The notes under the pieces are model-generated. The model was not told where the DNA came from, did no database searches, and was given only the letters and a program-made list of their open reading frames with translations. The translations under genes were made by a program, and so were the position numbers. Shown in pieces: positions 56,342-64,000 of a stretch of 64,000 bases of DNA. Source of the DNA: Porpolomopsis calyptriformis. Taxonomy: Eukaryota; Basidiomycota; Agaricomycetes; Agaricales; Hygrophoraceae. The stretch spans positions 155,001 to 219,000 of the forward strand of contig CATOCQ010000002.1 of the NCBI GenBank assembly GCA_951640195.1, written 5' to 3'. Numbering within the stretch: the first letter of the stretch is position 1; each line of letters opens with the position of its first letter.

Positions 56342-59300
56342 ATGACAAACGTCACTGACCGGGAACAAGCTCAGCTTGATAAATCTCTGCCTACCCCGTG
56401 GTACAATACAAGTGTCGAACAGCTGGAAGATGAGAAAACCGCCGCCGATCTTCTAGCCGTTGTCGTTCTTAATGCGCGCAATATCTATGCTGCGCACGAT
56501 CAACCGTTGGATCAGACATACTTGGATACTTCGGCTTGCAAGAACCTCCTTGCGGACAACCCAGAGCTTCTCATAATGCTCAAAGAAGCCCATTTAATGA
56601 AGAAATACCAGAAAATCCGTAACCACCGTATGCACCAACCCTGTTACCGCGACCTGTGTTGACTCCATATCTCTTGCAGATTTGCTCAAAAAGATGACAA
56701 CCCCGACTAATGCGCAATTTCTACCCGATGATCTGCCTGAGGCACCGTCGTCGCCCGAAAGGTCACCAATAACCAAACAGCGGATTGTTGGATTTCTGGA
56801 GGAGATTGAGTCAGAATTGCGGGAGTACCTTTTAGGGCAGCGTAAGCTACCCCTGTGGACCCCCGACGACTCATTCGATTGGTCCCGGGATCTTCATTTC
56901 AAAGATCTAGCGATCCCCTCGATCGACGGTTCGCCGAGCTTACTGCTGCATGATCTTGGTAGATGGTCTAGTGGCAAGCATGAAATTTCAGGCCGAATTG
57001 ACAGAATGTTCAGGAAGAATAGAAACATGTCAGTCAAGACTCCTTTCGATGTATTATAATTGACAGCATTTTCAAGCCTACTCTGCAATACTTCAGGCTT
57101 GGGCAAGACAAGGTTGATTCTTGAAGGTCTATCTCATTGTTGGGGCCTTTACTTCACATGCGTTGCCGATCAGTCCACCATTGGTTCTAAGGACGTGACA
57201 AATATCATCTCTGACACTCTTGAACACACCAGCGGCTTTCACTCACCGCTACCTTTCTTTCTCGGTGGTGATTCTAAAAGATTTCGCGACGCACGCGATC
57301 ACAATGAAGTCGTGGCCAAACGCCGGTTCGAACAGGTCCTACTGAGCCGTTTGCTAATCATGGAGAGGTTCCTCGCACTGGCCTATGAAATAGACTCAAC
57401 ATTAACGCAGAATCATCAACGTCTCTGGCTACTGTTACAAGTGACTCCCACCGCCATATGTTCACGGGATATTTTTCACGAATTTGCGGCAGTCGGTTTG
57501 AGGCGGGCTCCCAACGAGGTTCTGGGGATGATCCAGACTGTCTTTAGCCGCATCATGGCACTAATATCCGAGTCGGCATCATCCGAGGGGTTTTTTTGTG
57601 CTATAGATGAAGAAGCCCAGTTCGCTGCCACTCGACATATGGGTGCGTTTGTATCTAAAGATAAGTATGAAGAAGAGAATTCTCGTGAAGATGGCGATGG
57701 CGAAACTAATCAATCTTCGCGGACTCCCAAGAAACGCCCAGTCCTGCGAGAGGTCGTGCGGGTGTGGCATGAGGTGCTTCCTCAGGCTACGTTTATTGTT
57801 TCAGGGACAGGAATGTCAATCAAGGTTGTCAACGAATCGTTGTCATCGGGTATCCTCAAGGAGCACAGGTCCTTTGAATTATTTACCGACACGGGATCTT
57901 TCGATACCCGTCAGGCTCAGGAAGAGTACGTGCGAAGGTATTTGCCTTTAGATTCCTGGGAAAACGATACTCGTGAAGAGTTTCTTAGTCGGATCTGGCA
58001 TTGGCTGCAAGGAAGGTGCTTGCACTTCTTTTTGCAGCATGTTCAATATTCGTTTAGGCTCACCATTATTGCACAGGTACCGTTTCACAGCTACATACAT
58101 CAGCCATCTGTTGCAATACGCGTATCATTCACCCCATCGGTTGCTAAATGCATATATTGATGCATGTACGACTTTCACGCCCACCGATTTCCCAGCGTGT
58201 GCCGCTGCTGAGCCCGAGGTCCACCCTGATGTCATTCACAACAAAATGACTTTTGGCCGGTTCGATTTTGAGAAACTTCACAATAGTATGTTTTGCTTTG
58301 TACAACGTCCCCTTTCGATTTATTTAACCCATGAAACTGTCATAGAGCCAGCCTTGAAAGAAACTATATCGGGCGTCGTTTTTCGATACATCATCCGCCG
58401 CAATGTACCTCTGCTGACCGAGGAAGAGAGGGAACTCATTGAACTTGGATTCGCTCGTTTTGTACACTCAGAAATCAAGGCCGACGAACCATTGGTTATT
58501 CTTGCTGCCGCGAACTGGTTGAGTTCTTCGGGGTTCGACGCACGACATTATCTTGACGGCCAACTTCGTAACAATGAAACGCGACCAGTAGGTCTCGAAG
58601 ACTACATTGCTTGGAACTTCAGCCGAGCATTGAAAGAAGTAGGGACTTTGGACAAGCTGTTGATAATGCGTGACATGCCCGATTTCGTGAAGCAGACGGC
58701 TGAGGTCGTGGCTTGGACTCTTGGTAGCGACGGAATGATTCAAGTCTTTCCTACCGACCAACCATCGTATCAAGTGGCTAACACATGTTTGGGGTTCGAT
58801 GCGACGACTCCAGAAGAAACTCTGCACTGGTTTCAGGATGCTCGTTGTCTAACCTTCCTTTTTCCTGATAACAACATGGGGCCAGATATTGTTTGCCTTC
58901 TGAAGTTGGCAGACAACACTCTGGTGTGGGTGGTGATCCAAGTGAAAGCCTACCTGTGGGAAAACCTCAAACCGAAGGTCGTGGAAGGTGCCATCAAGGC
59001 TACTTCGCCCGACAAATTTTATATAAATAAAGTGAGCGAGAACCTCTATCCTGGTGCGGATGACCCTCTGAACTTGGCTTGCCAGAACGGAGAGCCATTC
59101 TCCTTCTCTTCGCGTCCCCAACTTGTGCCCAAACTGAAGCGGTGTCTTGCTGCCATCCCTCGCTCAAATAATATAAAAGGAAAATACAACCTTTTGCGTG
59201 TTGTTGCTGCTTACCCTGCTCGTGCCACTATCAAGGATGATCTCACAGACCCAGATCCCGATTCTCATGCTTTGGCGTCATTGGATATGACTGTTTTCTC

Positions 59301-59412
59301 GCGGCTAGATTCCTCTGGTATATTCACAGCACTGGGGGCTGAGATCTCGGCTAGCCGTCTGACGAAAAGAATTCAACCAAATTTGAAGCGAAAACGTATT
59401 CAAGGAGATTAG
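56342..59412 (+). CDS. Crinkler-type P-loop NTPase/PD-(D/E)XK protein (copy B), altered P-loop
   Basis: Exons 56342-56627, 56680-57028, 57077-58015 and 58077-59412 correspond to copy A. Three substitutions fall at the start of exon 3. The intron 2 acceptor reads TCAAG instead of TCCAG (57074), the Walker-A serine at about residue 220 is leucine (SGLGKT instead of SGSGKT, 57100), and Arg at about 233 is Cys (57138). The Gly-Lys-Thr core remains, so nucleotide binding may be reduced rather than lost, and the acceptor is weaker but still AG. The nuclease motif GPDIVCLL ... QVKAY is unchanged. This copy may be drifting toward inactivity. Confidence 0.72.
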
Positions 59413-59851
59413 TGATGTAACCTCGCTGCCCCCTCACTGGTGAGTGGGCTATCTTCCATGTCACTCCAGACTCTAAACCTCCGACAACGTCCGCCCCCGA
59501 AATAGATACCGCCGACTCTCGGGACGGTCAAGACTTGGAAGGAAGGGGGGTATTTTTCCCTCGCGCGTAGATGATGTTCTCAACTATCAAGGAGCTCTTT
59601 GAATTCCGATGTTTGTACCTCGTTGGGCACCGCATCCTGTGTCCTTATCTCTTTCTGCAATTATTAATAATTCGGGGAGTCAGGTCATGATATCGATATC
59701 GACGTAGTCCAAGAATACCTGAGGAGATAGTATAAGAGAGTTTCAGGACGAGTGGACGATGACCTACCTTGCCACGGGTCCACTGAGTGTGCTAGTAGTG
59801 CTCGATTCCATCGTATTCCCATCCATCACAGAAAATAGCATCATCATCAGG
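59413..59851. other. Gene-free end of copy B
   Basis: Same non-coding sequence as 10132-10570; it ends at the duplication breakpoint, where a copia remnant begins without a visible LTR. Confidence 0.6.
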
Positions 59852-61670
59852 AAGCTCTCGAGCAGCGGGCTCAAGATGAATGAACACCTTGCTCGTCACT
59901 TAGTTGGACAGCGTTTAGCGGATTCAATCATCAATCATCCGTGTCATCCTTCGAAAGGATACTGTGGCTCGAATGTGGTCAGCAATAGTCAAGGAATTCA
60001 AATCGAAAACTAGCCTAGTGCAGGCTAACCTTCGATTAAAGCTTATGACTACTCGTTGCACTGAAAAGGGGAACCTGCGTGTGCACCTGGACAAAATGCG
60101 GGAGCTGTGGGAGGGACTGTCAGCTGTTGGTATCGATTTGAGCGATGAAGAATATTCCACAGTGATCATCATTGCCTCTCTTCCCCCAAATTACGCCACC
60201 TACATCTCCCACTTATCTATGTCTGGGCACCTCCTCAAGACGGAGCTTGATCCACGGAGCTTGATCCATGCCGATCCCGATACCCCGACAGTGTACGTTC
60301 AGCAGGAATATGATCATCAGAAAATTGTGGGACAACATGACAAGCCCACAAGGAAAATGATGTGGCACTGGCTAGCTACCTGAGTGGCAAACCACCCCCG
60401 AGAAAGAAAGAAAAGCGCAAGTAGTCAAAACCAAGGCAGTGATACGAGATCACAGTTGTCTGGTGTTGTATGTTGGAACTGTGGAGTTGGATCCGTACCT
60501 GATGATGATGGAGTTGTTGAACTCTATGATTCTAGATCAACCCGACATCGACATCGACATCTGTCACCATACTGGGAGAGGTTTACTACCTATCGGGAGA
60601 TGGCCCCGAAGGCGATCAACGCTGCGAAAAGTTCAATGCCTATGGAACAGGTGACATGATCATACCTCGAAGCTGCAACTTACCGAGGTTTTATACACCC
60701 CTGATATCGCTTTCGCTTTCACTGTAATCTCTGTTAGACGAATCGATGATGGGGGATACACGACAACCTTTGGAGTGGTCACTGTGAGATTCGCGATGGC
60801 TCTGGATGCCTGATTGGATGAATGCCGAAGACGAATGGACTATATTGAGTCGTTCGTGGACCTGATGTGTTTGCCAACAGTGTAGTGGAGAAGCTCACGG
60901 TAAGCTCAGTGTTATAGACCTTCTTCTTCATCGGCGCATGGGTCATCGGGGACCGTCCATAATAAAAACTGGTGGTGGATGACGGTGGTTTGTAACATTC
61001 ACAGATGACTACTCGCGAAACGCACATCGCACATGGACCTGTTGCGTGAGAAAGCTGAAATGTTTCGTGCTTACAAGCAGTATAAAGCAAAGCATACCTG
61101 TTGGCCCACTTGAACGCGCCAATCCAACCCAATCCAATGAAGATACTTGGCTCTGAGCGAGGAGGAGAATTCATGAGGGATGAATTCACTAGGCATCTTG
61201 TTGATCATGATCATGGAATGAAACGAAAACTTACCGTCCATGGTATGATACACCAAAGGAAAACGGAGTGGCTGAATGGAATGCTACTGGGGAGAGTCCA
61301 TGGGATTCTCCATGCTAGCGCCGTGCGGAAATTGCGAAATTGCTATGGGAAGGAGCTATCCGAGATGTTGTATGGCTAAAAAAGTGAACTTGTATGAAAG
61401 CCCTCGATAGGCAGACTCACATTGAGGTTGGTGATGGTCAGAAACCCAAGCTTTCATGGCTCAGGGAATGGGGATGTCGTGTGTGGATTGCCGACAAGCG
61501 TTTATCAAAGTGGACAAGCAAGCCAAAGAAGGCTACTGGATAGGCTTCTTCTTTGATGAAGCTTGTAAAGGCCAAAGGCCTGTGTTCTGGCGAGATAAAT
61601 GAACAGTGACGGTCGAACGTAGTGTGATTTTTGATGAGGGAAAGCTGACCCCAATACCGAATTGATGGGC
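59852..61670 (+). mobile_element. Degenerate Ty1/copia retrotransposon, plus strand
   Basis: Pieces of a copia polyprotein appear in order with frameshifts and stops. The gag (UBN2-type) region reads EHLARHLVGQRLADSIIN, IVKEFKSKTSLVQANLRLKL and HLDKMRELWEGLSAVGI then ASLPPNYATYISHLS. A zinc knuckle start (VVCWNCG) lies near 60,475. Integrase pieces read LGSERGGEFMRDEFTRHL and HGILHAS near 61,150-61,320. The post-integrase SH3-like segment has KEGYWIGFFFDEACKG and TVERSVIFDEG near 61,530-61,640. Protease, most of integrase and reverse transcriptase are missing. No LTR was recognised. It is inactive and begins abruptly at the duplication breakpoint. Confidence 0.8.
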
Positions 61671-61699
61671 CGACTATTTGGTGTGAGGGGGCCCTTGAG

Positions 61700-62585
61700 C
61701 GGTAGGCGCTCGGCAAGATATCTACACCCCCTTCCCTTCAAGTAAGAAGGAAAAGAGGTGACGGGCGGCCATTGCCTTTTGACGGCGGGGCGTTTAAAGT
61801 TGGATGGTTCGGTCGGAATCGTCGTCTTTGGCTACGGCGGCAAGGTTGTTCATTCGTGGGGATGGACAGTTTCGTGCAATGTGTCCATAGCCTTGACGGT
61901 TGTAGTAGCGGGCGTCCATATTGTGTCTCCGCTCTTTTCATCCATGGCGGCTTCGTTGGGAGGAAGCATAGAGAAGGACGCGTTCGGCATGTGAGGACGG
62001 GTCGGATTTCGTGACGGTATTCTTCCTCAGGTAATTACTGTGTTGACCTCGAGTTGGTCTGGTGAGGTAGCGTCAAGAGAAAGGATAAACGATGAGTACG
62101 AAACAGGGAGACCCTGTGTGAGCATGGTGATGAGATCGATGTGGTGCACTTTAAAGTTGGCAGGTTCAAGTTCGAAGGCAACATGTGGGATACTAGCGAT
62201 CCAGGCTTGCATGGATTGGGTGTCTTGTTTGAGCATGGTGAAGAAGCGGCGGCGGATGGATAAAAGGATTCCGAAACCTCAGGAGCAATGGACAAGTTCG
62301 AGATTGTCCCAGATCAGATGAGATCTTTGTACGTGGAGGAGCTGGGGATTGTCGATGTGCAGTATGATTTTGGCACAGGCAAGACGTTGGTTTCGGAGGA
62401 AAGCTTTGATCGGTTTTGAGTTGGGAGGGGACGAGGGGGCAAGCTGGTTGCCTGACGTGACTTCCCATAAGTGTTTCTCCACGAGTAAAGCTTTGATGTT
62501 TATTTTCAGTTTTTTGAATAGTATAGTATGTCGGGGATGGTGGGTGAACTTGTTCTGATACAAGTCGACGGGTGGTTTTCGGCAC
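61700..62585 (-). mobile_element. Degenerate Ty1/copia gag region, minus strand
   Basis: Read from 62,563 leftward: KINIKALLVEKHLWEVTSGN (gag N-terminus), DNPQLLHVQRS, then DTQSMQAWIASIPHVAFELE, LITMLTQGLPVSYSSFILS and LDATSPDQLEVNTVI, which match copia gag. The zinc-knuckle region near 61,760-61,880 is decayed. It meets the plus-strand copia remnant tail to tail near 61,690. Frame breaks between blocks show it is inactive. Confidence 0.75.
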
Positions 62586-62989
62586 TAGCTGGCTTTACTT
62601 TACTTCCTTCCTTTGTGGGCTGGTTCTCGTACTAGCTGACAGCTCGGTCTCGGTCTAGCTGGCGGCTGGTTTTAGGCACGAGCTGGCTGAAGGGTAACGG
62701 TTAGCTCTATTGTCGGCGGTCCCTCTCAGTACTTCTGGCTGTGAGGTGTTTGTATTGGAGAAATGGTTTGCACCTGGTTGAGCTCGCAAGGGAAAGTAAC
62801 AAGGAGTATTTATGTACAGGTAGATGGACGAGTATTGGTATCTACAGAGCGCTGATGGTGATCCAAAAACCAACCATATTTAGGTGATAGGAACAATGGT
62901 TAGTGCTCTAAATAAGACACGAATGTGATCCGCGCCAAAAAGACATGTAGAGACATTAAATACGAAGGAAAGGAAGGAGATAAATGACT
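62586..62989. other. Subtelomeric spacer
   Basis: Imperfect GCTGGCTTTA / GCTGGCGGCTGG-type words near 62,590-62,690 could be LTR remains of the minus-strand copia, but no second LTR is visible. No gene. Confidence 0.4.
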
Positions 62990-63349
62990 TACGAAGGTCC
63001 GAATTGTAATTGCTGGCCCAAAAGCTCCAAAACGTCGAAAAAGTGAAGTGATTTGATTCCTAAAGTCAAGTCAACACCCGACGATATGAAAGCGACATGT
63101 AAAGATGGATGGAATGGTACTGGATGCGGCAAATGTGTGCAAGAACTAAGTGAATATGTGTTGGACATGCTGCAAGGAAAAGGATGATAACTGGGGATAA
63201 AAAAGAAGGTATAGCAGCTTGTTCTGACTAGTGAAGAAGAAGGACTAGAGGGTGAAGACAAGTAGAACTTGGTTGGATGGGAGATGAGATGAGGATGGGA
63301 GATGAGGATTGGAATTGAATGGGTATGGGTATTTGGATAGTATAGCAAG

Positions 63350-63840
63350 TGGCTATACAAAAAAGAAGCAAATGTGATGGAAGTGAGTAAGGAAGTGAAG
63401 TGAAGTGAAGTGAAGTAAAGTGAAGTGAAGTAAAGTAAAGTGAAGTGAAGTGAAGTAAAGTGAAGTAAAGTGAAAGTGAGTAAGTAAGGAAGTAAAGAGG
63501 TGAGTGGGTAAGGAAAAAATGATGATGATAAGCAAGCAAGTGAGTGAGTAATAAGTAGAAGTAGAAGAAGTAGAAGTAGAAGAAGAAGTAGTAAGTGAGT
63601 GAGGAAATGAAGAAGTAAGGAAGTGAGAAGTGAGTGAGAAGTGAGTGAGTAACCCAAAGAGAGTGGGGAAGGGAAGGGAAGGGAAGGGAAGGGGGAAGGG
63701 AAGGGGGAAGGGGAAGGGGAAGAAGGAAGGAAGAAAGAAGGGGGGAAAGAGTGAGTAAAGTGAAGGGAAGGTGGGGTAGTAAGTGGAGAGAAGAGGGGCA
63801 AGGGTTGGTGTAGTCAGTGGGAAGGGAGGGGGGAAAGAAA
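63350..63840. repeat. Purine-rich subtelomeric microsatellites
   Basis: Consecutive tracts of (AGTGA/AGTAA)n at about 63,390-63,475, GTAGAA units at about 63,555-63,590, GTGAGTGAGAA units to 63,650, and (GGGAA)n/(GGGGAA)n at about 63,665-63,725. The long minus-strand Ser/Leu/Phe-rich frame here is an artefact of the pyrimidine-rich complement. Confidence 0.9.
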
Positions 63841-63870
63841 GGGAGAGGAGAAGAGAAGGTTAAAGTTACG

Positions 63871-64000
63871 TTAGGTTAGGGTTAGGTTAGGTTAGGGTTA
63901 GGTTAGGGTTAGGTTAGGTTAGGGTTAGGTTAGGTTAGGTTAGGTTAGGTTAGGTTAGGTTAGGTTAGGTTAGGTTAGGTTAGGTTAGGTTAGGTTAGGG
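63871..64000 (+). repeat. Telomere repeat array, mixed TTAGG and TTAGGG
   Basis: The last 130 bases parse completely into 25 units: 20 TTAGG and 5 TTAGGG. Units 1-10 mix the two forms, units 11-24 (63925-63994) are all TTAGG, and the final unit is TTAGGG. The G-rich strand runs 5' to 3' toward the end, the orientation of a right chromosome end. The usual fungal repeat is TTAGGG, so the pentamer is notable. Confidence 0.92.

Larger units (their letters stand above)
49282..59851. repeat. Segmental duplication, copy B (direct repeat)
   Basis: Telomere-proximal copy, ending 4.15 kb from the last base. It begins within an exon whose upstream part is also present here, so the true unit may extend left of 49,282. 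Substitutions noticed relative to copy A: 55213 (G for A), 55875 (A for G), 57074 (A for C), 57100 (T for C) and 57138 (T for C). The last three lie within 65 bp. Confidence 0.97.

Noticed and set aside
60779..61189. 136-codon minus-strand frame in the copia remnant
   Set aside because: It is antisense to recognisable integrase pieces on the plus strand.
62989..63801. 270-codon Ser/Leu/Phe-rich minus-strand frame
   Set aside because: It is the complement of purine-rich microsatellites; composition is low complexity and no splice or domain signal exists.

Overview
The window is the right-hand end of a fungal chromosome, most likely from a mushroom-forming basidiomycete (Agaricomycete). Reasons: spliceosomal introns of about 47-61 bp; gene families typical of that group (DUF6534 membrane proteins, Crinkler-like NTPase/nuclease proteins, a TET/JBP-type dioxygenase, JmjC, alpha-kinase, short F-box proteins); degenerate Ty1/copia elements; and a G-rich telomeric tract running to the last base. 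All calls come from reading the sequence; no database search was possible, so family names rest on recognised motifs.

Layout. (1) Positions 1-10,570 are copy A of a segmental duplication. It holds the 3' part of a DUF6534 gene, a small minus-strand gene, a PD-(D/E)XK-like gene, a broken SAE2/CtIP-like copy, a TPR fragment, an unknown minus-strand gene and a four-exon Crinkler-type P-loop NTPase plus nuclease gene. (2) 10,571-12,790 is AT-rich and dominated by a 141-149 bp minisatellite. (3) 12,820-25,679 carries a very large minus-strand gene, a divergent BAH-PHD-like gene, a SIR2 deacetylase gene, a small paralog of a recurring domain, and a JmjC gene that begins with that same domain. (4) 26-36 kb has another copy of the domain, an inverted pair of F-box genes, an AT-hook gene, and a gene joining a related domain to a Ulp1 SUMO protease. 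(5) 36-43 kb has two poly(A) retroposon insertions with target-site duplications, a PHD-like/CHAT-like gene and a TET/JBP-like 2-oxoglutarate dioxygenase gene. (6) 44-48 kb has an alpha-kinase gene and a 216-221 bp satellite with trimeric higher-order structure. (7) 48,846-59,851 is copy B of the duplication, including the DUF6534 5' end. (8) 59,852-64,000 is subtelomere: two degenerate copia elements, purine-rich microsatellites and a telomere made mostly of TTAGG with some TTAGGG.

How the genes may work together. The roughly 38.7 kb between the two 10.57-kb copies is bordered inside by satellites and is unusually dense in chromatin functions: BAH-PHD-like reader, SIR2, JmjC, Ulp1, PHD-like, AT-hook and TET/JBP. 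The repeated association of one uncharacterised domain with JmjC in one gene and Ulp1 in another suggests a shared targeting module. This is inference: I found no transposase or tyrosine recombinase that would make the island an autonomous element.
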